This document shows positions 29,318 through 39,237 of a DNA stretch of 64,000 nucleotides, piece by piece. The notes under the pieces were generated by a model. The model did no database searches. It saw only the letters and a program-made list of their open reading frames with translations, and was not told the DNA's origin. The stretch comes from Gimesia fumaroli (GTDB lineage: Bacteria; Planctomycetota; Planctomycetia; Planctomycetales; Planctomycetaceae). Where the stretch lies: assembly GCF_007754425.1 (NCBI RefSeq), contig NZ_CP037452.1, positions 7,357,164-7,421,163 on the forward strand. Direction: 5' to 3'. Numbering within the stretch: position 1 is the first letter of the stretch; each line of letters begins with the position of its first letter. The translations under genes were made by a program, and so were the position numbers.

Positions 29318-30823
29318 ATGCAATTCATTAAGACCCCCGCCGCGTTCGTTCTGACTCTGTTATTCACGACTGCCTTGTGCTCTGCAGAAAAGACAGATCA
29401 GAAACCGTCTCCAGAACGCCCCAACATCCTGGTAGTCCTCTGCGATGATCTGGGTTATGGCGATCTTGCCTGTTATGGTCACCCGATTATCAAAAGCCCT
29501 CAAATCGACCGCTTTGCACAAGAAGGGCTGAAGCTGACCAGCTGTTATGCCGCCCATCCGAACTGTTCGCCTTCGCGCACTGGCCTGATGACGGGCCGCA
29601 CTCCGTTCCGCGTCGGCGTCTTCAACTGGATTCCCATGCATTCCCCAATGCACGTTCGCAAACGGGAAATCACCATCGCGACATTATTGCGACAAGCCGG
29701 CTATTCCACCTGTCACGCCGGCAAATGGCATCTCAACGGCAAGTTTAATATGGTCGGTCAACCTCAACCTTCCGATCACGGATTTGACCACTGGTTTTCC
29801 ACTCAGAACAATGCCCTGCCGACTCACGAAAACCCGTTCAATTTTGTCAGAAACGGAAAACCCGTTGGTCCGCAGGAAGGCTACGCGGCCCAACTTGTCG
29901 CTGATGAAGCCGAAAACTGGCTCGCCAATCTGCGTGATAAAGAAAAACCGTTCTTCATGTTTGTCTGTTTTCACGAACCACACGAACCGATCGCCAGTGC
30001 AGAACGATTCCGCAAACGATATACCGCGCCCGAAGGCTCCACCCTGCCCGCACATCACGGCAATGTGACTCAGATGGATGACGCGTTTGGCCGCATCCTG
30101 AAAACACTCGAAGAGCAAAAACTTCGTAACAACACTCTGATCATCTTCACCAGCGATAACGGCCCGGCGATTACCAGACGCCATCCACACGGTTCGTCCG
30201 GCCCGCTCCGCAACAAAAAAGGGGCCACCTATGAAGGCGGCATTCGTGTCCCCGGAATTGTGCAGTGGCCTGAGCATGTCAAACCGGGCACTACCAGCGA
30301 TGTCCCCGTCTCGGGCGTTGATATCCTGCCGACGCTGTGTGCAGCCGCAAACATTCCCGTTCCCACAGACCGCGTCCTGGATGGCACGAACATTCTACCG
30401 CTCCTGAAAGGGGAGCCGCTCAAACGCACAAAACCCCTGTACTGGCAATTCAATCGGGCACGCAACGAACCCAAAGTCGCTATCCGCGATGGAGAATGGA
30501 AATTGCTGGCACGCCTTGATATCCCTTCTCCCAAGCCTTCAGGCAGCATTACCGCACAGGAACTCATCGATCTGAAACGAGCCAAACTCACCGGCTTTGA
30601 ACTATATCACATTCAGAATGATATCGCCGAAACCACCGATCGCTCGGAGAGTGAACGAGAGATCTTCGAAAAAATGAAACAACAGATGCAGGACATTTAC
30701 GAAGAAGTCCAAGCGGAAGCACCGCTCTGGCCTGCCTGGGAACGGTCCAACTACGAGGGGAAAATCATCTCCGAATATTACCGCATGCAGGCGGCCCAAA
30801 AGAGACAGAAACAACAACCGTGA
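29318..30823 (+). CDS. Secreted type I sulfatase
   Basis: An arylsulfatase-family hydrolase, 501 residues from the ATG at 29318, with a Sec signal peptide (TPAAFVLTLLFTTALCSA). The metal site is present in NILVVLCDDLGYGDLACYG, the formylglycine motif as NCSPSRTGLMTGR, then HAGKWHLNG and the FTSDNGP metal-ligand segment. The Cys is converted to formylglycine by a maturase not in this window. It acts in the periplasm on sulfated polysaccharides, a typical marine planctomycete trait. An earlier in-frame codon at 29222 would add 32 residues before the signal peptide; AAAGG upstream of 29318 favours the shorter form. Confidence 0.92.
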   Translation: MQFIKTPAAFVLTLLFTTALCSAEKTDQKPSPERPNILVVLCDDLGYGDLACYGHPIIKSPQIDRFAQEGLKLTSCYAAHPNCSPSRTGLMTGRTPFRVGVFNWIPMHSPMHVRKREITIATLLRQAGYSTCHAGKWHLNGKFNMVGQPQPSDHGFDHWFSTQNNALPTHENPFNFVRNGKPVGPQEGYAAQLVADEAENWLANLRDKEKPFFMFVCFHEPHEPIASAERFRKRYTAPEGSTLPAHHGNVTQMDDAFGRILKTLEEQKLRNNTLIIFTSDNGPAITRRHPHGSSGPLRNKKGATYEGGIRVPGIVQWPEHVKPGTTSDVPVSGVDILPTLCAAANIPVPTDRVLDGTNILPLLKGEPLKRTKPLYWQFNRARNEPKVAIRDGEWKLLARLDIPSPKPSGSITAQELIDLKRAKLTGFELYHIQNDIAETTDRSESEREIFEKMKQQMQDIYEEVQAEAPLWPAWERSNYEGKIISEYYRMQAAQKRQKQQP

Positions 30824-30867
30824 AGCCGCGTGTCGGTTTTAGAACAGACGAACCAACCCCAGCGTAG

Positions 30868-30889
30868 GGGCTGACCCATGTGTCAGCCC
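30868..30889 (+). repeat. Hairpin repeat family A, copy 1
   Basis: GGGCTGAC, loop CCATGT, GTCAGCCC: a perfect eight-base stem preceded by GCGTAG. It lies in the spacer between convergent sulfatase and DUF1549 genes. Confidence 0.75.
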
Positions 30890-30980
30890 GCAGGGTTCGC
30901 ATTGAAGACATCGCCCGCATGCGCACGATCAGGCCGGTTTCATTCGATCGGTTTTTAACAGTCCGAACATCGCCAGGCGG

Positions 30981-30998
30981 GGCGACGTATGGGTCGCC
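30981..30998 (+). repeat. Hairpin repeat family A, copy 2
   Basis: GGCGAC, loop GTATGG, GTCGCC, followed by TCCTACC. The upstream CCAGGCGG matches the copy at 55.30 kb. Confidence 0.75.
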
Positions 30999-31067
30999 TC
31001 CTACCCGACTATGACAGGGCCTACCCCCTGAATGGTTTGATTGATAACAGTTCCAAGACCTCCCATT

Positions 31068-31090
31068 CACCTTTGGACAAGCCAACAGTG
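31068..31090 (+). repeat. Hairpin repeat family B, copy 2 (degenerate)
   Basis: CACCTTTGG, loop ACAAG, CCAACAGTG, with two stem mismatches, followed by CCACC. The flank GTTCCAAGACCTCCCATT aligns with copy 1 at 20.7 kb. Confidence 0.7.
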
Positions 31091-31121
31091 CCACCTGAAA
31101 CTATGATCCAATCAGAGCGAC

Positions 31122-33623
31122 TTAGTGATTAAACAGGAACTCGCGGCTGTTGCTGATCGCCCACATCACATCCTGGTAGCCTTCCCGCTTATCTTTCGAA
31201 CTCTTGACGATCTGGTCGCAGTTTGCCAGTTCCTCTTTCGTGGGATACCTGCTGAAAGCCGCCAGATACATTTCGGTAAAGACGTCATGATCGGGCGTTT
31301 TTGCTTTCAGTAACTCTTCAATCCGCCCGTTTTTGGTGGATAACTTCGTGTTGATCAGTTTTCCGTTCGCCACCTGCAGCACCTGTGCCAGATTCGGCTG
31401 ACTGGTGCGCTCACACTCACAGGTAATGACGCGTTTCGGCCGTCCCAGTGTATCCAGGAAATACGAAGTATAGTTAGGGTCAGGCAGTTCAATCGCCCGC
31501 GTTCCCTGAGGCACACCACGGAACCGTTCCTGGGCACCCGTGATATCGTCGATCGCATCCAGCATCACTTCTGCCGGCAGCCGCTTCACGTTGTAGTGCG
31601 TATAGAAACGGGTTTTCGCGACATTTTCCGGTATTGGCTCCGAAGACAACTGATAGGCTCGCGAGTTCATAATCACCCGCATCAATTCTTTCAGGTTATA
31701 CCCCGATTCTACAAAGTGATCGGCGAGCGCTTCCAGTAGTTCCGGATTCGAAGCCGGGTTCGTTTCCCGCATGTCATCAATGGGCTCAATAAATCCGGAA
31801 CCCATATAGTAAGACCAGAAGCGGTTCACCATGTTTTTTGAAAACAGACGATTGTCGGGCGCTGTAATCCAGCGTGCCAGGGGACGCCTGAAATCACGAT
31901 AAGATGTCACGTCGATTGGCTCACCCATTAACGGAGTTGGCTCCATCGTTTTCCGCGTCCGCGGATGACGAATCGAACCGCTGCCTTTCACTTTGATCAC
32001 CGTGTCTGCCCCCAATGCACCGAAATCGACACTGGCTTTATTGCCCACGCGCGTGAAGAACGCAGCCAGACTGTAATAGTCTTTCTGGCTGTAAACCTCA
32101 AACGGATGATGGTGACACTTCGCACATTGCAGGCGCACTCCCAGGAAAATCTGCGATGTTGCTTCCGCGAGATCTTCCGGCTTGGTCGCAATTTTGAAAT
32201 AGTTGGCAGGTCCGTTCTCATATATCGAACCTTGTGCCGTAATGATCTCGGTCACGAAATCATTCACCGGCTTGTTCTCACGCAGGGACTGGCGAATCCA
32301 GTTTGAAAACGCCCACATGCCGCCATCACCAACTTTGTTCCGGTTAATTCGCAGCAAATCGCCCCACTTCATTCCCCAGTAAGCACTCCACGATTCAACA
32401 TACACATCACGCGCCGGATCACCGGTCAGGCCCAATAGTTCGTCAACCAACTGACGCCGTTTATCGGGCGCTTTAGAGGCCAGAAAGTCTTTAACCTTTT
32501 CGGGTGTCGGCAAGGTGCCAATCGTGTCCAGAAAAACGCGGCGGATAAAGACTTCGTCTGAACAGAGCGAAGACGGCTCAACGCCAAGTTCTTCGAATCG
32601 TCTTTTAATATGCTCATCAATAAAATTATTCGGCTTGAATTCAGCCAGATTGACTTTTGATTTGTAAGGTGAAACCACGGTCGAAATTTTCGCCTGACCC
32701 ATATACCGCACCATGATCGCGGTTTGTCCCGGCCCCTGAATTTCGACTTTCCCCCGCGGCGTAACAGTCGCAATGTTTTCAATCAGGCTGTCATACTGCG
32801 CCCGCGCGGTCACATCCTGTTTGGAGCCATCACTATACTCGGCAATCACCCGCAGCTGCTGGATGTCTCCTTTTTTGTAGCGTCGCGACATGGGAGTCAG
32901 TTCCATACCAACCACCGTCGGCTCTTTGCTGTCAATTTCTGTCACCGCTTCAGAAATCCAGGTCTGCATGATCCGATACTCATACGAATCTTTCGCAAAT
33001 CGTCTTCCGCCACCATGGGCGACTGCCATCGACGCTTTCTGTAGAATCAGACTCTTCTCAGGCTGCAAAATGGAAATTCGGCGCTGCCGGTCATCGCGGG
33101 CAATCTCGGGATAATCCTGTTCGGGAGCATAACCAAAGAGCGATAACTTGAAGCCCCCTTTTCCGAACTGAGACGCATGACAGCCTCCCAGACTGCAGCC
33201 CCCTTTATTCAAAACAGGAACCACGTCTTTGATAAAGCTGGCATTCTTTCCATTTGGAGTTGGTTTCACCGTTACAGAAATTTCTCGCTGCTTACCGGCA
33301 TGTTCCACCTGAATTTTTCCGTCGCCAAAACCAAGTGGACGCACCAGACCTTCGGAATTCACTTCCAGAATTTTTGGAGACAAACTGGTATAGCGGACTT
33401 CATGCGTCAGATCGCCGACAATTTTTCCGTCCTGCAACACGGGCACTTGAACCTGGAAATAATCCAACAGGCCGGTCAACGTCGTTTTTTCCGGCGAGAT
33501 CTGAAACGCGGGCTCAGCTGCCTGACCGACGTTAAGCAGGAACGAACAGGCTGCAAACGCAACAACAACCAGCATCCGATTCAACAAGTGATTTCTCTTC
33601 AAGTGAGTCTTCCAGTTCTTCAT
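31122..33623 (-). CDS. DUF1549/DUF1553 (PSCyt2/PSD1) secreted protein with N-terminal Ig-like domain
   Basis: An 833-residue exported protein characteristic of planctomycetes. After a signal peptide (MLVVVAFAACSFLLNVGQAA) comes a BIG_2-like beta domain (to about residue 120), a short cytochrome-like segment (GGCSLGGCHASQFGKGGFK), a second beta region, then DUF1549 with GVRLQCAKCHHHPFE (a CxxCH haem-type site) and DUF1553 (NRFWSYYMGSGFIEPIDDMR; ANGKLINTKLS). The biochemical role is unproven; haem-type motifs suggest redox. It is divergent from the DUF1501 gene, the usual partner. The ATG lies next to AAGAGAG-type sequence. Confidence 0.88.
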   Translation of the reverse strand: MKNWKTHLKRNHLLNRMLVVVAFAACSFLLNVGQAAEPAFQISPEKTTLTGLLDYFQVQVPVLQDGKIVGDLTHEVRYTSLSPKILEVNSEGLVRPLGFGDGKIQVEHAGKQREISVTVKPTPNGKNASFIKDVVPVLNKGGCSLGGCHASQFGKGGFKLSLFGYAPEQDYPEIARDDRQRRISILQPEKSLILQKASMAVAHGGGRRFAKDSYEYRIMQTWISEAVTEIDSKEPTVVGMELTPMSRRYKKGDIQQLRVIAEYSDGSKQDVTARAQYDSLIENIATVTPRGKVEIQGPGQTAIMVRYMGQAKISTVVSPYKSKVNLAEFKPNNFIDEHIKRRFEELGVEPSSLCSDEVFIRRVFLDTIGTLPTPEKVKDFLASKAPDKRRQLVDELLGLTGDPARDVYVESWSAYWGMKWGDLLRINRNKVGDGGMWAFSNWIRQSLRENKPVNDFVTEIITAQGSIYENGPANYFKIATKPEDLAEATSQIFLGVRLQCAKCHHHPFEVYSQKDYYSLAAFFTRVGNKASVDFGALGADTVIKVKGSGSIRHPRTRKTMEPTPLMGEPIDVTSYRDFRRPLARWITAPDNRLFSKNMVNRFWSYYMGSGFIEPIDDMRETNPASNPELLEALADHFVESGYNLKELMRVIMNSRAYQLSSEPIPENVAKTRFYTHYNVKRLPAEVMLDAIDDITGAQERFRGVPQGTRAIELPDPNYTSYFLDTLGRPKRVITCECERTSQPNLAQVLQVANGKLINTKLSTKNGRIEELLKAKTPDHDVFTEMYLAAFSRYPTKEELANCDQIVKSSKDKREGYQDVMWAISNSREFLFNH

Positions 33624-34152
33624 GAGATTAACTCTCTTTATATTTGCAGTTTACTATTAGAAAACATCGCATACAGGGAATGCTTCTAACAGGAACATGT
33701 ATGACATCTCAAAGTCAGCGCCATGCAAGAGGCGAGGTTGGCAGGTCGGGTGCAGGATCAGGTGGGAATTCAATGGCCTAACATAAAGGACCATTTATAC
33801 TTAAATATACTAAAAAACAAAACAAAAGCAAAAAAAACCTCTGTTTTTTAGTAATCTTTTTTAATGGGGCAGGGCAAGACGATCAGATAGCACTTATACA
33901 CTAATCGGACGCAGAACTCGTCTGCTCCTCTTATTTTACCGCTATATTTTAATGCGATCAAGGAATGATTTTTTTGAAAGCCAGATTCCTTCTTATTAAT
34001 TTCCTGCATTGAGACCGATTTTATATTTGCCTACCTTACATAAACGGTTACAATTATGTTAGTTATCTTTCCAAAATGTTAACGACATAACAATAGTCCC
34101 TCCAAATATATTCCCGCCAAGACACGGGTCCTGCCACATTAAGGAGTTTCTG
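33624..34152. other. Divergent promoter region of the DUF1549 / DUF1501 genes
   Basis: About 530 AT-rich bases, with A-runs near 33810-33840, between divergent genes. It must hold both promoters. No repeat or RNA gene was recognised. AAGGAG just before 34153 is the DUF1501 ribosome binding site. Confidence 0.45.
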
Positions 34153-35499
34153 ATGCTGAAGCTGTTCCCACAAAAAGTTTCCAATTGTGAGACCGGTAGC
34201 CGACGCCAATTTCTTTTAGAAGTTGGTGCACTCAGCGCATTTGGAATCACCCTCGATTCGATGATGCGAGGTCAGGCTCATGCTTCCAACAGCGAGTCTG
34301 GTGCGCTGGCAGATCCATCCAACGATACGAACTGCATTCTGATCTGGACACGTGGTGGAACGAGCCATCACGACACCTTCGATCCCAAACCAAATGCTTC
34401 GGCTGATGTACGTGGCGATTTTTCAGCCATCAGTACCGCGCTGCCCGGTTATCAGTTTTCTGACCAACTGCCGCTGTTTGCAAAACATGCCAACGAGTTT
34501 ACCATCATGCGGAACCTGAACCCGCAAAACGGTTCACACTCCACCGCTGATGCATTCATGCTCTCGGGTCACAAATTCAATCCGTCGGTCACTTACCCAT
34601 GCTATGGTGCTGTGATCGCGAAGACCAAAGGTTTCAAAACCAACATTCCGCCGCACATTCAAATCGGTACCAACGTAGACCGACGCTTTAATGGCGGGCT
34701 GGGCGGTTACCTGGGACTGCAATACAACCCATTCGAAATTCCCGGCGATCCAAATGCGAAAAACTTCACCGTGCGTGATATCTCTCCACCATCGGGGATT
34801 TCTATCGATCGCATGAAACGACGCCAACAGGCACTTCAGGCCATCGATACACTGCAACGACAGGCCGACCAAAATCAAAATGCCTTTGAAGCATCCGATG
34901 CCCATTATAAAAACGCCTTCAGCATGATCACTTCGGCTGATACTCAAAAGGCCTTCGATCTGTCCGAAGAATCCAACAAAACCCGCGACGATTACGGACG
35001 TCACTACCTGGGACAAAGCTGTCTGCTGGCCCGCCGGCTGATTGAATCCGGCTCACGCTTTGTCACTGTCAGCAGTGGTGGCTGGGATACCCACACCAAT
35101 AACTTCAAATCATTGAAAAAATCATTGCCCCCCTTCGACAGGGCTCTGACTTCACTGGTCCTCGATTTGAAACAGCGAGGCATGCTGGATAACACACTGG
35201 TCGTCTGGCTGACCGACTTCGGCCGGACTCCTGTCATCAACTCGGCTGCCGGTCGCGACCACTGGGCTACCGCTTCTACCATGATGATGATCGGTGCTGG
35301 TACTCCTGCAGGACAGATTGTCGGCGCCACCGATGACATCGGTTCACGTCCGGTTGGAAAAGAGTATTACCCTGCCGATGTAGCGGCTTCCATTTATACC
35401 AAACTGGGAGTGAACCTGGACCATTACTTCATCTCTCCCGAAGATGGACGTCCTCTGATTGTCAATGAAGGACAACCCATTCCGGAACTGATGGGTTAG
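34153..35499 (+). CDS. DUF1501 (sulfatase-fold) Tat-exported protein
   Basis: A 448-residue protein with a twin-arginine signal (GSRRQFLLEVGALSAFG). The body is DUF1501, an alkaline-phosphatase-superfamily fold: ILIWTRGGTSHHDTFDPKP, MRNLNPQNGSHSTADAFM, VSSGGWDTHTNNF, VVWLTDFGRTPVINSAAG and RDHWATASTMMMIGAG, with His, Asp and Thr residues suited to metal binding. It pairs with the divergent DUF1549/DUF1553 gene and the downstream PPC protein, a recurrent planctomycete gene set of unknown function. AAGGAG seven bases upstream fixes the ATG. Confidence 0.93.
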   Translation: MLKLFPQKVSNCETGSRRQFLLEVGALSAFGITLDSMMRGQAHASNSESGALADPSNDTNCILIWTRGGTSHHDTFDPKPNASADVRGDFSAISTALPGYQFSDQLPLFAKHANEFTIMRNLNPQNGSHSTADAFMLSGHKFNPSVTYPCYGAVIAKTKGFKTNIPPHIQIGTNVDRRFNGGLGGYLGLQYNPFEIPGDPNAKNFTVRDISPPSGISIDRMKRRQQALQAIDTLQRQADQNQNAFEASDAHYKNAFSMITSADTQKAFDLSEESNKTRDDYGRHYLGQSCLLARRLIESGSRFVTVSSGGWDTHTNNFKSLKKSLPPFDRALTSLVLDLKQRGMLDNTLVVWLTDFGRTPVINSAAGRDHWATASTMMMIGAGTPAGQIVGATDDIGSRPVGKEYYPADVAASIYTKLGVNLDHYFISPEDGRPLIVNEGQPIPELMG

Positions 35500-35530
35500 G
35501 GTTCATACACAAACTCCTTATTCATACACC

Positions 35531-35568
35531 GCGGTGCCCCTCTGGACGTCATGCCCAAAGGGGCATCG
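35531..35568 (+). other. Intercistronic hairpin
   Basis: GCGGTGCCCC...TGG pairs with CCAAAGGGGCATCGC between the DUF1501 and PPC genes. No real T-run follows, so partial termination or mRNA processing is more likely than full termination. Confidence 0.5.
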
Positions 35569-35609
35569 CTTTATCAGGCACTCAACTTGATCACATTCAG
35601 GACAAACCG

Positions 35610-37793
35610 ATGCGCTGCTTAGCTTATTCATTACTGACCCTCAGCCTGTTCTTCGCAACATCTTCCCGGTCGAATGCCGCCGATGCAAAGAAAACACCGC
35701 CGCCGTCAAAAATCGGTTTTCGGCAACTGGTCACGTTTAAACCGGCTGCCGTTCAACAGGGGGATAAGCGAACCATCCAACTCCACAGCAGCTACACTCT
35801 GGATGGAACGCATTCGGTCTTCTTTGATCAGCCCGGCATCAATATGAAGTTCACGGAGCCTAAGCCGAAAGCAGCGCCCCGACGCGGCCGTGGATCGGTA
35901 GGGACTCCGTTTGCCTTTGAAATCGACGTACCTAAAGATCAACCCACACGCATTTATGAGTGCCGCGTCGCCACAGATCAGGCCGTCTCCAGTGTCTCCC
36001 ATTTACTGGTCACTCCCTACCCTGTGATCGAAGAAGTCGAAAAGAAAGACAACAACAGCTTCGACACCGCTCAGCCGGTCACTGTTCCATCCACGGTCTG
36101 CGGCATCTGTGAAAAATCAGAAGACCTGGACTGCTTTAAATTCACCGGCAAAAAAGGGCAGGAAATCACACTGCAGGTTTATGCCCAACGCGTCACTGAA
36201 GCCATTCATACCATGCAGACCTCCAATGTCTATCTGATGGATTCCATTCTGACTCTGTATGGACCACAGAAACAGATCATCGCGCAGAACGATAACTTCG
36301 TCAAATCCGACTCACTGATCACGTTCAAATTACCCGCCGATGGTGAATACGTATTTGAAATCCGGGATGCCCGTTATGTCGGTACCGGAAAGTATGCCTA
36401 CTGCATCGAAGTCAGCGATACTCCTTTTGTCTATCACACCATGCCTCTGGCGGTTCAGAAAGGTAAAACCGCTGAAGTCGCTTTACAGGGACACGCCTTG
36501 AAAGGTCAGACCAAAGCCACGCTGTCTGCTGCCAACGCTAAAGAAACCGGTTGGGCTCAGCGCACCTTGAAAACCTCTGCCGGTCAGACCAACGCTGTCT
36601 GGACCCTGGTCAGCGACAATCCCCAGGTGACAGCACCCGGCACGAACATCTCAACCAAGACCGCCTTCCCGCTGACTCTGCCCGTTGGCGTCAGTGCCCA
36701 GCTCGGTGAACCCGAACAGACTCATTACTACTCGTTCAAAACCAAAAAAGATCAATACTACTTCTTCCAATTGATGTCTAACCGTATTGAACTCCCACTC
36801 GACTGTGTCATGCAAATTTACGACGACAAAGGTAAAGCACAGCGGATCTATGTCAACGGCGGGGCAAATACCGAAGCCGACGACGGACTGAAGACAAAAG
36901 ACGCGGAGTTCTATTTTAAAGCACCTGCCGACGCCGAGTATTTCGTCACAGTTCGCGACTTGCACGATCGTGGTGGCCCGCGGTTTACTTACCACCTCTC
37001 CGCACAGCTCAGTGGACCGGAATTTGAAGTCCACGGGGAATACTACTATGCACAGATCGCTCCGGGAACCAACATGCTCTGGTTTGCCAAAGTGAAACGT
37101 TTGAATGGCTTCGATGGCCCGATTGAAATGAACATCGAAGGACTTCCCAAAGGGGTCACCTTAGAACCAGTCACACTGCCTCCCGGCGTGAATGATTGCG
37201 GCCTGATTTTGAAAGCCGCCAAAGATGCGCCGATCAACGCCTCACTCGTCAAAATTACGGGGAAAGCAAAAGTCCCCGGCCCTGACGGTAAAGAACGTGA
37301 AATCGTGCGGGAAGGCAATATCACCTGTGAAATCCAATCCCGGGGCGGCGGGCAGGCACGCTGGCCGATTCACACATCGATTGTGGGCGTCACCAAGCCA
37401 CTCGACCTGCTGGAAGTCACCGCGACTCCCAGTGAAATCGTTTTGAAACCCGGCGAATCGGCGGAGATCAAAGTCAAAATCAAACGCAGCGAAGTTTATA
37501 AAGATCCGGTCACACTCGCGACTTCCTTTATGTACTTCAATTCGAAATTTGGAGAACAGCTGCCCCCCGGTGTGACACTCTCTAAGAAAAGCAAAACCCG
37601 TCTGGCCGGCGATACGCTGGAAGGCACACTGATCATTGAAGCATCGGAAAAAGCAAAGCCCATCAAACGCTTCCCGTTCGCTGCCATGGCACGCGTCGGA
37701 ATCACATTCTCGATTACGACCAACTATGCATCGAACGTGCTTTATCTGACGATCACCGATTCTGAAGGAAAAGACAAACTGGCTAAAAAATAG
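35610..37793 (+). CDS. Secreted PPC-domain protein
   Basis: A 727-residue exported protein (signal LAYSLLTLSLFFATSSRSNA). It has at least two prepeptidase C-terminal-like beta domains: about residues 145-270 (DLDCFKFTGKKGQEITLQV; ADGEYVFEIRDARY) and 350-475 (EQTHYYSFKTKKDQYYFFQL; DAEYFVTVRDLHD), then Ig-like domains (GPIEMNIEGLPKGVTLEPVT). No catalytic domain is visible. It belongs to the DUF1549/DUF1501 set by position and is probably a surface or periplasmic binding partner (inference). Confidence 0.85.
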   Translation: MRCLAYSLLTLSLFFATSSRSNAADAKKTPPPSKIGFRQLVTFKPAAVQQGDKRTIQLHSSYTLDGTHSVFFDQPGINMKFTEPKPKAAPRRGRGSVGTPFAFEIDVPKDQPTRIYECRVATDQAVSSVSHLLVTPYPVIEEVEKKDNNSFDTAQPVTVPSTVCGICEKSEDLDCFKFTGKKGQEITLQVYAQRVTEAIHTMQTSNVYLMDSILTLYGPQKQIIAQNDNFVKSDSLITFKLPADGEYVFEIRDARYVGTGKYAYCIEVSDTPFVYHTMPLAVQKGKTAEVALQGHALKGQTKATLSAANAKETGWAQRTLKTSAGQTNAVWTLVSDNPQVTAPGTNISTKTAFPLTLPVGVSAQLGEPEQTHYYSFKTKKDQYYFFQLMSNRIELPLDCVMQIYDDKGKAQRIYVNGGANTEADDGLKTKDAEFYFKAPADAEYFVTVRDLHDRGGPRFTYHLSAQLSGPEFEVHGEYYYAQIAPGTNMLWFAKVKRLNGFDGPIEMNIEGLPKGVTLEPVTLPPGVNDCGLILKAAKDAPINASLVKITGKAKVPGPDGKEREIVREGNITCEIQSRGGGQARWPIHTSIVGVTKPLDLLEVTATPSEIVLKPGESAEIKVKIKRSEVYKDPVTLATSFMYFNSKFGEQLPPGVTLSKKSKTRLAGDTLEGTLIIEASEKAKPIKRFPFAAMARVGITFSITTNYASNVLYLTITDSEGKDKLAKK

Positions 37794-37862
37794 GGATCGA
37801 CTTCTGCTCCTCTCCCCCCTATTCTGGAAGTATCCGGTTCACTTCTGCGCAGAAAGTTTAAC

Positions 37863-39089
37863 ATGGTGTGGAGAGAGTTGAAAACAAAGTCAGTACTGTC
37901 CTGCATTTGGCGTGCGCTGACTGTTTCTCTCCTCTGCCTTTGTTTCCCACAAGTAAGTTGCCTGACATACGCGCAAGATTCCACAAAATTAGACTCAACC
38001 GCAAAACCAGAACAGCAGCTCTACGAATTCACTTTCATCGACGCACAACAACAGACGCAGACGATTCAGGCCACTCAAGTGCTTGAAGCCCAGGATGGGG
38101 GCGTGGTGATGCTGACCCGCGACGGTCGCTTACTGACGGCGACACCGGAACAGCTCAAACACAAAAAACAGCTCGGTCAACCGTTTACCCCGCTCACGCA
38201 TGAGGAACTCGAACAGCAACTGAAGTCGGAATTCGGCCCTGATTTCACAATCACGCATACCAAGCATTTCACCATCTGCAGCCAGGCCGGGAAACGTTAT
38301 TCGAAATGGTGCAGTTATCTGTTCGAACGCTTATATAACGTGCTCCACAATTACTGGAACAGCAAAGAACAACCGCTGCACGATCCCGAAGTCCCTCTCA
38401 TCGCCGTCATCTTTAAAGACCGCGCCAACTTCGAACAATACGCCAGCCAGATTCTCGGTGCAGGTACATCCGCCACGCACGGCTTCTATTCGATTCAGTC
38501 AAACCGAATGGTGCTTTACGATTTAACAGCTGCCCCCAATGAACGCCCCGCCTTTACCGACGCCGACATCTTGAGAAAACTACGGAAGTCGCCGTTCAAC
38601 ATGGCGACCATCATTCATGAATGCACGCATCAGATTGCCTTCAATATCGGCCTGCATACCCGCTTCGCCGATAATCCACTCTGGCTCACCGAAGGCATGG
38701 CCACCTATTTTGAAACACCCGATCTGCGCAGTAAAACGGGCTGGCGTACCGTGGGCAAACCGAATCCCTGGCGACTCACTCAGTTCCAAAACTACGCCCG
38801 CTCCCGCAGGCCCGCCGATTCTCTGCAAACGCTGATTGCCTCCGATGAACGATTTCAGAATGCAGAAACGGTTCTCGACACCTACGCAGAAGCGTGGGCG
38901 TTTTCCTACTTCCTGATCAAAACCAAACGCAGGCTGTACGAAGAGTATCTGCATCGGATCGCCGCCAGAAAACCGCTCATCTGGTCCACTCCTGAAGAAC
39001 GCCTCAAAGAATTTCGATCGGTGTTCGGCGCTGATCTCCGACGCCTCGATCAGCAATTTCTCAAATACATGCGACAAATCAGCCGCTAA
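37863..39089 (+). CDS. DUF1570-like secreted zinc-peptidase-fold protein
   Basis: A 408-residue exported protein with an N-terminal hydrophobic signal (TVSLLCLCFPQVSCLTYA). A small beta domain (about residues 50-100; FTFIDAQQQTQTIQA) precedes a gluzincin-like region: MATIIHECTHQIAFNIG holds HExxH (His-Glu-Cys-Thr-His), and WLTEGMATYFE provides the downstream glutamate. This is the arrangement of DUF1570 proteins of planctomycetes. Activity is expected but untested; the substrate is unknown. It follows the PPC gene by 69 bases on the same strand. Confidence 0.82.
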   Translation: MVWRELKTKSVLSCIWRALTVSLLCLCFPQVSCLTYAQDSTKLDSTAKPEQQLYEFTFIDAQQQTQTIQATQVLEAQDGGVVMLTRDGRLLTATPEQLKHKKQLGQPFTPLTHEELEQQLKSEFGPDFTITHTKHFTICSQAGKRYSKWCSYLFERLYNVLHNYWNSKEQPLHDPEVPLIAVIFKDRANFEQYASQILGAGTSATHGFYSIQSNRMVLYDLTAAPNERPAFTDADILRKLRKSPFNMATIIHECTHQIAFNIGLHTRFADNPLWLTEGMATYFETPDLRSKTGWRTVGKPNPWRLTQFQNYARSRRPADSLQTLIASDERFQNAETVLDTYAEAWAFSYFLIKTKRRLYEEYLHRIAARKPLIWSTPEERLKEFRSVFGADLRRLDQQFLKYMRQISR

Positions 39090-39237
39090 TCACGCTTTTT
39101 CTCTTTGCATCATTCCCGTTTCCCAGTATCGTTGCGCATACGCGGCTTGAACGGAGCGGCGTATTTTTGGCACATTTTCTGCGGCAATTTCAAACCGGTT
39201 CGCGCGTCATCGCACTCAGCATATAAGGGCTCCCTCC